Source of the DNA: Chitinilyticum litopenaei DSM 21440
GTDB taxonomy: Bacteria > Pseudomonadota > Gammaproteobacteria > Burkholderiales > Chitinibacteraceae
DNA: 64,000 nucleotides
Direction: 5' to 3'
Assembly (NCBI RefSeq): GCF_000428145.1
Contig: NZ_KE386629.1
Coordinates: forward strand, 114,851 to 178,850
The notes below the pieces were generated by a model. It was not told the origin of the DNA. It saw only the letters and a list, made by a program, of their open reading frames with translations, and searched no databases. Every line of letters starts with the position of its first letter. The stretch's first letter is position 1. A program made the position numbers and the translations under genes. Shown in pieces: positions 8,796 through 17,626 of this stretch.

Positions 8796-9908
8796 ATGAT
8801 GGGTGAACTGTGGCGCTGGCTGGTGGCGCTGTGCGATGTGCGCGGCTGGTGGCGGCTGCTGACCGGGCAGGCGGCGGTGGATGTGGTGTTCATCAGCAAT
8901 CTGCGTGACGAGGCCGAGCGCCAGCGTTTCTTTGGCCGCTGGCGGCCGCGCAGCGGGCATGCCAATGGCCCGCGGGTGTATCTGAACGGTGTGGCCGGAC
9001 GGATTCGTGGCATTGATGTGACGGCCGAAGAAATGCTGAGCAAGGAAGGGCGCAAGCGGGCGCAGCAGCTCTTCATTGCTGCCTGCGAATGGGCCGAGCA
9101 GCGCGGCGCCAGGGTGATTCTGCTGGCTGCTTCAACCAAGCGTCTGTTCGGGCGCGATGGCCGGGCGCTGAAGGCGCGCTTTCCGAATCTGCTCTTTACC
9201 ATCGGAGACAATGGCACGGCCACCATGCTGTGGAGCGACATCCGCCGTGCGCTGCGCGAGGCGCGGCTGCTGCATCACGCCCGCGTGCTGGTCATCGGCC
9301 CCTACGGCATTCTGGGCGAGGCGGCGACCCGGCAATTGCTGGAGGCGGGGTACGAGGTGCTGGGCTATGGCGGCAACGCCAGCGCGCTGGCCGAGATCAG
9401 CGAGCGCTACGGCATCGCGGTGAGCACCGATCTGGCCCTGCTCGGCAAGGTTGATGCGGTGATTGCCTGCACACACAGCAGCACGGCCAAACTCGACCCG
9501 GCAGCCATCGAGTTGTTGCGCCAGCCGGGGCGGCGCTTGCTGGTGGTCGATGTGGCCGAGCCGGCCAATCTGGACATCGACGCTTATGCCCGTTGTCGCG
9601 ATGCGGTCGTGCGCCAGGATGCCGGCAATGCCTTCAGCGAGCGCCTGCATTACGTGCTGGGGCCGCTGTCATGGTCGATGCTGATGCTCTCGAAAGGCGT
9701 GATTTTCGGCTGCTTTGCCGAGGCGATGGCGCTGTATCACGCGATCCATCAGCGCGGCGAAGTGCATCTGGCGCAGGTGGACTGGTTTGTCGTCGACGAG
9801 GTGAACATGCAGCGCGTGGCGCATGCGCTGGACCACGCCCGTGTCGAGGTGCCGTCGCCGCGCTGTTTCGGTACGGCAGTGCCGAGCTTCCGGCTGGGCG
9901 AAACCTGA
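8796..9908 (+). CDS. Rossmann-fold reductase resembling cyanobacterial acyl-ACP reductase
   Basis: 370 residues; ATG at 8796 follows AAGGAG. The nucleotide-binding turn is VLVIGPYGILGEA. Overall layout matches cyanobacterial acyl-ACP reductase (AAR) as I recall it: an N-terminal segment with GxIxG...EMLSKEGRKRAQQ, a TIGDNGTAT block before the Rossmann turn, LVVDVAEPANLD near the middle, and FGCFAEAMALYH, which corresponds to the AAR segment FACFAEA holding the acyl-accepting Cys. AAR reduces acyl-ACP to fatty aldehyde with NADPH. The match is by eye and distant, so substrate and even reaction are inference. It shares an operator region with the adhesin; no aldehyde-deformylating oxygenase gene is nearby. 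Confidence 0.6.
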   Translation: MMGELWRWLVALCDVRGWWRLLTGQAAVDVVFISNLRDEAERQRFFGRWRPRSGHANGPRVYLNGVAGRIRGIDVTAEEMLSKEGRKRAQQLFIAACEWAEQRGARVILLAASTKRLFGRDGRALKARFPNLLFTIGDNGTATMLWSDIRRALREARLLHHARVLVIGPYGILGEAATRQLLEAGYEVLGYGGNASALAEISERYGIAVSTDLALLGKVDAVIACTHSSTAKLDPAAIELLRQPGRRLLVVDVAEPANLDIDAYARCRDAVVRQDAGNAFSERLHYVLGPLSWSMLMLSKGVIFGCFAEAMALYHAIHQRGEVHLAQVDWFVVDEVNMQRVAHALDHARVEVPSPRCFGTAVPSFRLGET

Positions 9909-9936
9909 TCTGCTCCACATGAGCAGCCGAATAGGA

Positions 9937-11784
9937 TCAGCTGCACGGGAGCGGGATGACGATGCTCATGCAGCTGCCGCGCCCCGGGCGCGAGGCGATG
10001 CGGAACTGATAGCCCGATTGCTGGCACAGCGTCTGCACGATGTGCAGCCCCAGGCCGTGGCCGTGGCGCTCGGCGGCCAGTCGCCCGCTCTGGCGGAAGG
10101 GCTGCAGCAGCTGCTGGATCTCGGTTGGCGCAATACCGCTGCCTGTATCCCAGATCTGAATAAGTATTTGATTGGGCTGCCGGCGTATACCCATCAGTAC
10201 GCCGCCGGTTTCAGTATAGCGGATGGCATTGACCAGCAGATTGTCCAGCAGCCGTGCCAGCACGGTGGGCGAGGCGGCGAGCTGCAGGCCGGTGGCGACA
10301 TAGCGCAGGCGCAGGCCTTTGGCTTCAGCGGCGCTCAGGTGGCGCTGGTAGGCGGCAATCAGCACGTCTTCCAGCGCCAGCAGATGTTCGCCCTGGCCGT
10401 GCCGCGCATCGGCGATCAGCTCGCGCAGCAGGCCTTCGGTGTAGGCCAGCGCCTGCTCGATGTGCTCGCTGATCCTTGCCGTTCCCGCTTGCGCCTGCAA
10501 GGCCGGGATCGCCAGCCGGATCGCCGCCAGCGGCTGCGAAAGGTCATGCCCGGCGGCAGCCAGCTCCAGTTGCTGCCGTTGGTTGCGTGCCTGCAGGGCG
10601 AGCTTGTCGGCTTCGGCCTGCGCCAGCTGCTCGGCCTCCAGCAGCCGCGCTTCCAGATGGCGGGCATGGCTGCGCTGCAGGCTGAACATGCGGTAGCCCA
10701 GTGCGGCGGCAAAGCACAGCGCTTCGAGCAGGTAGCCGATCTGCGGCAGCGCAAAGGTCGGCAGGCCGCTCAGTATGCCCAGCACGCTCAGGCCGAACAG
10801 CACATTGACGAACAGCAGCAGGCAGATTGCGCCGGCCAGATACCAGCCCGCCGCCGGCAGGCGCTGGCGCAGCGCCAGGGCGCCGGCCAGCAGTGGCAGC
10901 GGCAGATGCAGCAGCGCCAGTGGCAGCAGCAGGTCCATGCTGCCGCTGAGCTGGTAATGCACGGCACTGGCCAGCGCCGCCGCCATCAGGGCCAGATAGG
11001 CGCGCCACAGCCACGGCGCGCGGCGGCGCAAGTCGAAGAGATTGATGGTGAACGCCGCATGGCTGCAATGGATGGCCGCCTGCAGCCACACCGGTGCAGC
11101 CTGATTCCAGCTGCCGGCATTCGGCCACAGCCAGCCAAACAGAAATCCGCCGATCTGCAGCAGAAACAGCACCGCGCACAGCAGCGTCACCGCGTAATAC
11201 AGATAGGCCGGCTGCTGCTCGATGGCGTAATGCAGCAGTGCCAGCAGCAGCAGCGCGAGCAGGCTGCCGATCACCAGGCCGGTCAGCAGATTGCCGTCGG
11301 CAAGGCGCCTGGCATGCTCTTCAGGGGTATGGAGCTGCAACTCAAGTGGTGTATCGCCATGCACGCGGTACTGCAGCAGGTATTCGTGCTGCCCGGCCGC
11401 GACATCCAGCGGCAGCGCCAGCCGCCGTCCGGGCCAGGGCCGGGCGGCGTAGGGGCTGTCGCTGTGCAATTCAATCAGGCGGCTGGCGGCCGGGCCGCTG
11501 CCGCGATACAGCGCCAGATACTCGATATCCGGCACGCCCACATCCAGCAGCAGGCGCTGCGGCGTGGCGCTGACGAACTGCACGCGCAGCCAGCGGCGCT
11601 CGTCATCGCCGCGTACCCAGCCCTCCACCCAGGGCGCGCTGGCGGCCGGAATGCCGGCCGGCGTGTGCGGCAGCGTCTGCACGCGCAGTGCCGGCGTGCC
11701 TTCGCCCGCGGCCAGCGGCTTGGCGAACAGCAGCAAACCAGTGACAATCAGCGCCAGCCAACTGCCCGCCATTCCGAATCTCAT
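9937..11784 (-). CDS. 7TMR-DISM sensor histidine kinase
   Basis: 615 residues from the ATG at 11784, which has AAGGA eight bases upstream; an in-frame ATG at 11793 would add three residues. Signal peptide, a periplasmic 7TMR-DISM extracellular beta-sandwich, about seven membrane helices, a coiled coil (LEARLLEAEQLAQAEADKLA), then HisKA with His in AAAGHDLSQPLAAIRL and a HATPase with LLDNLLVNAIRY, WDTGSGI and GHGLGLHIV. DISM sensors often read carbohydrates or carboxylates. It forms a pair with the response regulator starting from the same CATG on the other strand. It ends 28 bp from the convergent reductase-like gene. Confidence 0.92.
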   Translation of the reverse strand: MRFGMAGSWLALIVTGLLLFAKPLAAGEGTPALRVQTLPHTPAGIPAASAPWVEGWVRGDDERRWLRVQFVSATPQRLLLDVGVPDIEYLALYRGSGPAASRLIELHSDSPYAARPWPGRRLALPLDVAAGQHEYLLQYRVHGDTPLELQLHTPEEHARRLADGNLLTGLVIGSLLALLLLALLHYAIEQQPAYLYYAVTLLCAVLFLLQIGGFLFGWLWPNAGSWNQAAPVWLQAAIHCSHAAFTINLFDLRRRAPWLWRAYLALMAAALASAVHYQLSGSMDLLLPLALLHLPLPLLAGALALRQRLPAAGWYLAGAICLLLFVNVLFGLSVLGILSGLPTFALPQIGYLLEALCFAAALGYRMFSLQRSHARHLEARLLEAEQLAQAEADKLALQARNQRQQLELAAAGHDLSQPLAAIRLAIPALQAQAGTARISEHIEQALAYTEGLLRELIADARHGQGEHLLALEDVLIAAYQRHLSAAEAKGLRLRYVATGLQLAASPTVLARLLDNLLVNAIRYTETGGVLMGIRRQPNQILIQIWDTGSGIAPTEIQQLLQPFRQSGRLAAERHGHGLGLHIVQTLCQQSGYQFRIASRPGRGSCMSIVIPLPCS

Positions 11785-12385
11785 GCGCTTCATCCTTGCC
11801 GACGACCACGTCCTGTTCCGCGAGGGACTGAAATTCCTGCTCGCCCAAAACGCCGATTATCGCATCGTTGCCGAGGCGGGCGATGCCGCCACGCTGAAAC
11901 AGCTGGTGCAGCAGCACGCCACCGACATGGTGCTGATGGATTACCAGATGCCCGGCGACGACAGCGCGGCCGTGCTGGCCTGGCTCAAGCAGCGCTACCC
12001 GGCACTGCGCATCATCGTGCTCACCGGTGTGCAGTCGGGGGCGGTGCTGCGGCAGCTGCTGGATGCCGGCGCCGACGGCCTGATGCTCAAGGAGGGCGCG
12101 GGAGCCGAGCTGCTGGCCGGGATCGCCCGCGTTGCTGCCGGCGAACGCTACCTCAGCCCGGCCGCCAGCGAGCGCCTGGGCAGCGTGGCAGTGACGCTGA
12201 CGCCGCGCGAATTCCAGATCCTGCAGGCGATTGCCGCCGGCCAGTCCAGCCAGGAGATTGCCGCCCGGCTGGTGATCTCGGCGCGCACGGTCGACAAGCA
12301 CCGCGAAAACCTCATGGCCAAGCTCGATGCCGGCAACGCCATCCAGCTGCTGCAGCGCGCACGCCTTCTGCAATTGCTGCCCTGA
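11783..12385 (+). CDS. NarL/FixJ-type response regulator
   Basis: 200 residues: receiver domain starting MRFILADDHVLFREG with acceptor Asp in MVLMDYQMP, conserved Thr and Lys, then a LuxR-type helix-turn-helix (LTPREFQILQAIAAGQSSQEIAARL...TVDKHRENL). It is the cognate partner of the 7TMR-DISM kinase by position. Both genes read outward from the palindrome CATG at 11782-11785, so neither has its own 5' leader outside the other's coding region. No good Shine-Dalgarno sequence is visible before this ATG. Regulon unknown. Confidence 0.92.
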   Translation: MRFILADDHVLFREGLKFLLAQNADYRIVAEAGDAATLKQLVQQHATDMVLMDYQMPGDDSAAVLAWLKQRYPALRIIVLTGVQSGAVLRQLLDAGADGLMLKEGAGAELLAGIARVAAGERYLSPAASERLGSVAVTLTPREFQILQAIAAGQSSQEIAARLVISARTVDKHRENLMAKLDAGNAIQLLQRARLLQLLP

Positions 12386-12397
12386 AGATGGTGCTGT

Positions 12398-12446
12398 GGG
12401 TATGTGGCTGCAGCCCTTTTCTGTAAAAGGGTGTGTAGTGATACCT
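12398..12446. repeat. Dispersed palindrome family, copy B
   Basis: GGGTATGTGGCTGCAGCCC arm, short loop, AAAAGGGTG...GATACC arm. Sits 13 bp past the response regulator stop, in the convergent gap with the GH18-LytTR gene. Confidence 0.85.
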
Positions 12447-12502
12447 GGGGGTGACTGCGGATTCCTGCCGCCTTGCGCAGCCCGGGCCGCAGCGCTGCCG
12501 GC

Positions 12503-14788
12503 TCAGCCGGCAAACCACTGCGGATAGCGCTCGCGCAGGCGCGGCAGTTGCTGGCGGCGGACTGGAATGCGTTCATTGCCGATGCGCAGCACATGCCGGC
12601 CCTTGCCCAGCTGTTCCACCCCGCGCACAAAGCGCGGATTGACCAGATAGGAACGGTGCACCGGCAGCAGCAGCTCGTCGGGAAAATACAGGCGGATTGC
12701 CCGCAGGCGCAGCGTGACGTGCAGCGGCGGGCTGCCGTCCAGGCAATGGATGCCGCTATACCCCTTGTCGGCGCGGATGAAGAGCAGGCGTTCGCGGCGC
12801 GCGGCAATTTCGTAAAGCTCGGAAAGCACATAGGGCTGGCGCGTCAGCTCGGTGAGATGCTCGCGCAGGGCGGCCAGTTGTGTCAGCAGCAATGCGAGCA
12901 GCGCTTCGTCGGCCGCGTCGGCCGGAGCATGGAACTGGACGGCCAGCAGCTGGCCGGCCTGTGCGTCGCTGTCCAGCCAGGCGCGGGTGCGGTCCGCGCT
13001 GAAGCGCAATCCCGCGCCGGTGGTGACGGTGTCCTGGCTGGCATCGTCCTCCTCGTCACCTTCCTGCTGCAGGGCAACCGCGCGCACCGCAGGTTCGCTG
13101 GCGAGAAAATCCATCACGGCTTCCAGCATTTTCTCGACGCTGCGCTGCCTGCCCAGCGTCTGCGTCAGCCGGTTCAGCGCCTGCAGGCGTTTGGCCAGCG
13201 CCGGCAGGCTGGCGGTCTCGCCCAGGCTTGCCGCCTGCGGCATGGGGAGCGCCGCTGGCGGGCGGGAAGCCAGCGCCAGGGGCAGCAACTGCTGTTCCAG
13301 CTGTGCCAGAGCGGATTGGCCGTGCGCCGGCAGGCGCTGCCGCACCCGCGGCGGCGCGGCCTGCAGCCCGGCGAGCAGCGGCAGCGCATGCCACAAGGCC
13401 GTCTGCAGGCGGATTACCTCACGGCATTGGGCCTCCAGCAGCAGCCGTCGCCGCCGGTGGCGCAGGCCGGCCAGCAGCAGGGCCAGGGCCAGCAACGCGC
13501 CCAGCGCACCCAGCAGCGGGTCGAGCCAGGCCGGGCGAGCCTGCCAGAGCAGGCGGCCATATTCCAGCCGGCCCCGCCAGGGATGGTAATGGCGGTAGGC
13601 CTGCAGCTGCAGGCTGTCCCGGCCGGCCGCATCGCTGCCCAGATGCCAGAAGGCCACACCGGCCAGCCCGGCCCGGTCGCTGAAGGCCAGTTTCTCGGCC
13701 AGCGCGCGCGGGCTTTCATAGCTGATGAACTGCCGCTGGCTGCTGCTGTAGAGAAAACTGGCGCGCGCCTGGGCGTCCCAGTACTCGCGAAAGGCCGGGT
13801 CGGCGCGGTGCTGCAGCACCTCGCCCAGCGTCAGCGCACCGCTCGGGCCCGTGGCCGGGTCGTCAAGGCTGCCAAAGGGTCGTCCGCTGGCCGGCTGGCC
13901 GGCGGCTGGCGCCGGCACGCCCTCCCAGGCGGTGGCTTCCAGATCAATCATCAGCACCAGCCGGTCTGGCGGCACACCCAGCGCCGCCAGCCGGCGCACA
14001 TTGCGCGCCACGCTGAGCGGGTCGTCGGCATCGCGGCCGTGAAGCGGGGCGCTGTGGCGCGTGCGCAGCAGGCTGCCGCCGTGAAAGTCAAAGGCATCGA
14101 CCAGGGCGAAATCGACATGGGCGACCTCCTGCCCGCTGAGTGCCGGCTGCAGGTGCGAGCCGTTGATGCCCAGCGTGGTGGCCAGCAGATAGGGGCGGCC
14201 GCGCTGGCGGGCGCGCTCGTCCATGGTCTGGCGCAGCGTCTTCAGCAGCTGCAGCTTGTGATACTGGTCGTCGGCACGCGCTTCCTGCCCCGGCGGGCCG
14301 CCGATCACCGGGTATTGCCAGTCGATGTCGATGCCGTCAAAGCCGTGCGTGTCGATATAGTCCAGCGCCAGACGGGCGAAGCGCTGGCGCAGTGCCGGGT
14401 CGGCGGCCACGCGCGGGTAGTGGGTGGACCAGCTCCAGCCACCGATGGCCAGCAGCGTGCGCAGCTGCGGATGGCTGCGCTTGAGGTCGCGCAGCAGCGC
14501 ATAACCGCCACGCAGCGGCGGGCTGCCGGGCGAGGGGCGAAAGGCATAGCTGAGGTCGGCCACGTGATCGCCGGGCGCCACGCTGCCATCGGCATTCAGC
14601 CGGGCGTGGGCGTAGATCAGGTGGGTCAGTTGCGCCAGCGGCTGCGCGGGCAGCGAGTTCTGGTTCTGGTAGATGGTCCAGAAGGGGTAATAGCCGACCA
14701 GCAGCGGCGCATTGCGGGCGAGCGCCGGCGTGGCTGGCCAGCACATCGCCAGCATCAGCAGCAGCCAGCGCCATCCTCCTCGTCGCAT
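12503..14788 (-). CDS. Transmembrane regulator: GH18 chitinase-like sensor fused to LytTR DNA-binding domain
   Basis: 761 residues from the ATG at 14788 (GGGGGAG upstream). Order: signal peptide (1-24), exported GH18 TIM barrel (about 27-400), one membrane helix (about 424-441) followed by RHRRRR, a cytoplasmic region of about 200 residues with possible GAF-like character, and a C-terminal LytTR domain (about 655-761) with LPVHRSYLVNPRFV and NERIPVRR. The GH18 signature DxxDxDxE reads DGIDIDWQYP: the catalytic Glu is Gln158 (codon CAA, 14315-14317), and the usual MxYD reads DAFD, losing the Tyr. Substrate-lining residues (GGWSWS, FWHLG) remain. Inference: a non-hydrolytic chito-oligosaccharide receptor directly controlling transcription, plausibly of the chitosanase-like gene at 15597. 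The domains are clear; the ligand is not. Confidence 0.88.
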   Translation of the reverse strand: MRRGGWRWLLLMLAMCWPATPALARNAPLLVGYYPFWTIYQNQNSLPAQPLAQLTHLIYAHARLNADGSVAPGDHVADLSYAFRPSPGSPPLRGGYALLRDLKRSHPQLRTLLAIGGWSWSTHYPRVAADPALRQRFARLALDYIDTHGFDGIDIDWQYPVIGGPPGQEARADDQYHKLQLLKTLRQTMDERARQRGRPYLLATTLGINGSHLQPALSGQEVAHVDFALVDAFDFHGGSLLRTRHSAPLHGRDADDPLSVARNVRRLAALGVPPDRLVLMIDLEATAWEGVPAPAAGQPASGRPFGSLDDPATGPSGALTLGEVLQHRADPAFREYWDAQARASFLYSSSQRQFISYESPRALAEKLAFSDRAGLAGVAFWHLGSDAAGRDSLQLQAYRHYHPWRGRLEYGRLLWQARPAWLDPLLGALGALLALALLLAGLRHRRRRLLLEAQCREVIRLQTALWHALPLLAGLQAAPPRVRQRLPAHGQSALAQLEQQLLPLALASRPPAALPMPQAASLGETASLPALAKRLQALNRLTQTLGRQRSVEKMLEAVMDFLASEPAVRAVALQQEGDEEDDASQDTVTTGAGLRFSADRTRAWLDSDAQAGQLLAVQFHAPADAADEALLALLLTQLAALREHLTELTRQPYVLSELYEIAARRERLLFIRADKGYSGIHCLDGSPPLHVTLRLRAIRLYFPDELLLPVHRSYLVNPRFVRGVEQLGKGRHVLRIGNERIPVRRQQLPRLRERYPQWFAG

Positions 14789-15068
14789 CGTGTCTCCCCC
14801 GTGTCGAGCTGCGCGCCATTCTAGCGCGCGGCCCGGCCGCCAGCCGACGAAAACCCGGTGCAAACGCTGCCGTTCATGAAGTTATCGATGCGATGAAATG
14901 GTGGTAAGTGGCTGATTGTTATGATTTTGTTTTAGCGTTTCGTGAAGTCGGCATAGCCCCTGGCGCGCAGCGCGCGCGGGCGCACGTACACTGGCCAGCG
15001 GCACGTTGCGCAGGCTCGGTCACTCCCGTCCTGTGCCCTGCGCAGCGGCGCCGCAACAGCAAAAAACT

Positions 15069-15270
15069 GGCCATGTCCCGGAAGCGTGTTGCTCGCGCTG
15101 ATTGCTTCGCGGCAGTGTGCAAGAGGCACTTCGGCATACCGGCGTCCCACGGGGATTCTGCGGTCAACGCTGGCATCCAGACGGCATGATCAGCCGAAGT
15201 CACTGGATTCCGGCCTGCGCCGGAATGACGTGCAAATCAATCAGCGCAACAGGGTTTTTGGTACATCGCC
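15069..15270 (-). repeat. 200-bp terminal-inverted-repeat element, copy 1
   Basis: About 200 bp closely similar to the reverse complement of 52923-53120. Ends are related to GGCGATGTMCC in inverted orientation, with inner ATTCCGGC/GCCGGAAT palindromes. It has no open frame of its own. Size, inverted ends and two dispersed copies suggest a MITE-like non-autonomous element. Confidence 0.75.
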
Positions 15271-15476
15271 AATAAAAACGGGATCAGCAGGGCACTGCAG
15301 TCAATGCCGTGACAGAGACACAGAAATCGGCAGACGGTCAGTCCCGGCCGGCAATTCATGGTGTGCGCGTGCAGTCCGGCGCGTCACTGTGCTGCATGCT
15401 GTTCATGCATGTGCCGGCAGCCCTGTGATTCATGAAAGCGGCCAGCCAGGGCGGCTGATCTGGAGTGTGTCTTGAT

Positions 15477-15525
15477 GGGTATGATCGTATAGCCCTTTCC
15501 CAGAATGGGCTGTGGCGATATACCC
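15477..15525. repeat. Dispersed palindrome family, copy C
   Basis: GGGTAT...TAGCCCTTT, loop, ATGGGCTG...ATACCC. Located about 70 bp upstream of the GH8 gene start, the only copy close before a secreted-hydrolase gene. Confidence 0.85.
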
Positions 15526-15596
15526 GTGAATGCATGCTCCGGCTCATGCCACAAGCTCTGGTCGGCCGACAAAACCGATGATGGAGGATGACAAGC

Positions 15597-17468
15597 ATGC
15601 AGCAGCACACCCCCCGCGCAACCCTGCGCACACTGGCGCTGGCCGTCTGGCTGGCGGGCGCTCCGCTGGCGCTGACCGGTCAGGCACAGGCGGCCAGCCC
15701 GGTACTCGCCATGGCCTATGTGCCGGGCAGCATACAGCCCAGCCACCTGGGCAGCAGCCAGGTCCAGGCGCAGGTCGACGCCGCCTATGCGGCGTGGAAA
15801 AGCCGCTACCTGAAAACCGACCCGCAGGACGCCAACCGCATGTACGTGTGGTTCGGTTCGGCGTCGGGCAAGCAGGTGGTGTCCGAAGGCCAGGGTTTCG
15901 GCATGGTCGCCGTCACGCAGATGGCCGCGCGCGACCCACAAGCACAGCAGCTCTTCGACAAGCTGTTCCGCTACTACCGCGCCCACCCCAGCCAGAACAG
16001 TCCCTACCTGATGGCCTGGGCGCAGGCGCTGTCCGGCGGCAGGCTCGTCGATACCGAAGGCGCCAGCTCCGCCACCGACGGCGACATGGATGCCGCCTAC
16101 GCGCTGCTGCTGGCCGACCAGCTGTGGGGCTCGAACGGCGCGATCAATTACAGGGCCGAAGCGCTCAACACCATCAATGCGCTGATGACGCTGACGGTGA
16201 ACCAGAGCCAGTGGACGCTGAAACTCGGCGACTGGGCGCGCGACAGCGACGCCACCTACGGCAAGAGCACGCGCGGTTCGGATTTCATGTTCACCCACCT
16301 GCGCGCCTTCCACGCCGCCAGCGGCGACGCGCGCTGGCAGTTCGTGCTCGACAAGTCCTACCAGATCGCCGACAGCGTGTACCGCAATTACGCGCCGGCC
16401 ACCGGCCTCTTGCCCGATTTCATGGTTCCGGACGGCAACGGCGGCTTCAAGCCCTCGCCGCCGAACTTCCTCGAAGCCGATACCGACGGCAAGTACAGCT
16501 GGAACAATTGCCGCGTGCCCTGGCGCTTCAGCCTCGACTATCTGGTCAACGGCGACACGCGCGCGCTCGCGCTGCTGCAGACGCTGAACCGCTGGGTGCG
16601 CACGACCGCCAGCAATGGCGACCCGGGCCGGATCTATTCCGGCTACGAGCTCAACGGCACGCCGCTGAACAACTGGACGTCCAATGCCTTCACCGCGCCG
16701 TTTGCCGTCAGCGCGACCATCGATGCCAGCAACCAGGCCTGGCTGAACGCGCTGTGGGATCGCGTGGCCGCCACGCCGAGCAACGAGTATTACGCCGACT
16801 CGATCCGCCTCTTGTCGATGATCGGTGCGGCCGGACTCTGGCGGCAGCCAGGTGCGGCCAGCGTCACGCCAACGCCCACCGCCACTCCGACGCCAGGGCC
16901 GAGCGCGACACCAACGGCCACTCCCACGGCCACGCCGACCACGACGCCCACGCCAACTGCCCCCCCGACCGCCACGCCCACCCCGGCCAGCAATTGTTTT
17001 GCCGCATGGCATGCCGGCAGCGAATACCAGGGAGGCGCGCGGGTAACGTTCAATGGCCGCAATTACGAGGCGAAGTGGTGGACGCGCGGCGATGATCCCT
17101 CGAAATCCGGCCAGTGGGGAGTCTGGAAAGACCTGGGCCCCTGCGGCGCAGCCGCCACACCGACCGTCGCTCCGAGTCCGACGGCGACGCCGACCGCCAT
17201 GCCCTCGCCCACGCTGACGCCAGTCCCGACCGCGACCCCGCAACCGACCGCCACGCCGACAGCCGTGCCAAGCGCCACGCCGACCAGTTCGCCCACGCCG
17301 GGCAGCTGCGGGCTGGCCTGGGAAGAGGGCCGCAGTTACAAGGCGGGCGAACGGGTGAGCTACAAGGGTGTTGGCTATCAGGCACTGGTCGCGCATACCG
17401 CTTATGCGGGTGCGGGCTGGACACCGGAAGCGAGCCCGACGCTCTGGAAGACGCTGGGCCCCTGCTAG
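15597..17468 (+). CDS. Secreted GH8 glycosidase (chitosanase/endoglucanase) with two CBM5/12 modules
   Basis: 623 residues; ATG at 15597 chosen because GGAGG lies nine bases upstream. Signal peptide, then a GH8 (alpha/alpha)6 barrel with the acid residue in SEGQGFGM and the family signature ATDGDMDAAYALLLAD. Two Thr-Pro-rich linkers separate two C-terminal chitin-binding CBM5/12 modules (aromatics in NYEAKWWTRG and GYQALVAHT; each ends LGPC). GH8 contains chitosanases, endoglucanases and licheninases; the chitin-binding modules favour chitosan or chitin as target. The GH18-LytTR regulator is divergent upstream and a possible controller. Confidence 0.92.
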   Translation: MQQHTPRATLRTLALAVWLAGAPLALTGQAQAASPVLAMAYVPGSIQPSHLGSSQVQAQVDAAYAAWKSRYLKTDPQDANRMYVWFGSASGKQVVSEGQGFGMVAVTQMAARDPQAQQLFDKLFRYYRAHPSQNSPYLMAWAQALSGGRLVDTEGASSATDGDMDAAYALLLADQLWGSNGAINYRAEALNTINALMTLTVNQSQWTLKLGDWARDSDATYGKSTRGSDFMFTHLRAFHAASGDARWQFVLDKSYQIADSVYRNYAPATGLLPDFMVPDGNGGFKPSPPNFLEADTDGKYSWNNCRVPWRFSLDYLVNGDTRALALLQTLNRWVRTTASNGDPGRIYSGYELNGTPLNNWTSNAFTAPFAVSATIDASNQAWLNALWDRVAATPSNEYYADSIRLLSMIGAAGLWRQPGAASVTPTPTATPTPGPSATPTATPTATPTTTPTPTAPPTATPTPASNCFAAWHAGSEYQGGARVTFNGRNYEAKWWTRGDDPSKSGQWGVWKDLGPCGAAATPTVAPSPTATPTAMPSPTLTPVPTATPQPTATPTAVPSATPTSSPTPGSCGLAWEEGRSYKAGERVSYKGVGYQALVAHTAYAGAGWTPEASPTLWKTLGPC

Positions 17469-17485
17469 CCTGGCCCTGTGCCGTT

Positions 17486-17547
17486 ATTGATCCGCCCCTC
17501 AGAAGTTTGAATTTCCTACGAGTAAAACATCAGAGGGCCGGATCAAT
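17486..17547. repeat. MITE-like palindromic element, short form
   Basis: 62 bp bounded by ATTGATCC and GGATCAAT, in the convergent gap between the GH8 gene and the S41 peptidase gene. It matches the element at 29641-29755 except that the latter has 53 extra bp forming a REP hairpin in the middle. Confidence 0.8.
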
Positions 17548-17626
17548 AGCTGATTGGCCAGCTGGCTGGCGATCAGCAAGGTCGCGCGCTTGCGCCTGCT
17601 ACCGGATGCAAATCCCGGGGGACTCA

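Larger units (their letters stand above)
14789..15596. other. 808-bp divergent intergenic region between GH18-LytTR and GH8 genes
   Basis: No convincing gene. It holds one copy of a 200-bp repeat (15069-15270) and palindrome copy C (15477-15525). Two similar motifs near the GH18-LytTR start (CGTTCATGAAGT at 14871-14882 and GCGTTTCGTGAAGT at 14935-14948) could be LytTR half-sites; this is a guess. The rest shows nothing recognisable. Confidence 0.6.

Noticed and set aside
9909..9936. Small hairpin CTGCTC/GAGCAG as a terminator between convergent genes
   Set aside because: Six-base stem with no T run is too weak to claim.
14315..14317. Gln158 of the GH18-like domain as a sequencing error
   Set aside because: It needs only one base change (GAA to CAA), but the MxYD Tyr is also replaced and the domain is fused to LytTR, so loss of catalysis is more likely real. 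Reads should still be checked.
16850..17300. Tandem Thr-Pro codon repeats in the GH8 gene as a repeat element
   Set aside because: They encode ordinary flexible linkers between enzyme and binding modules.
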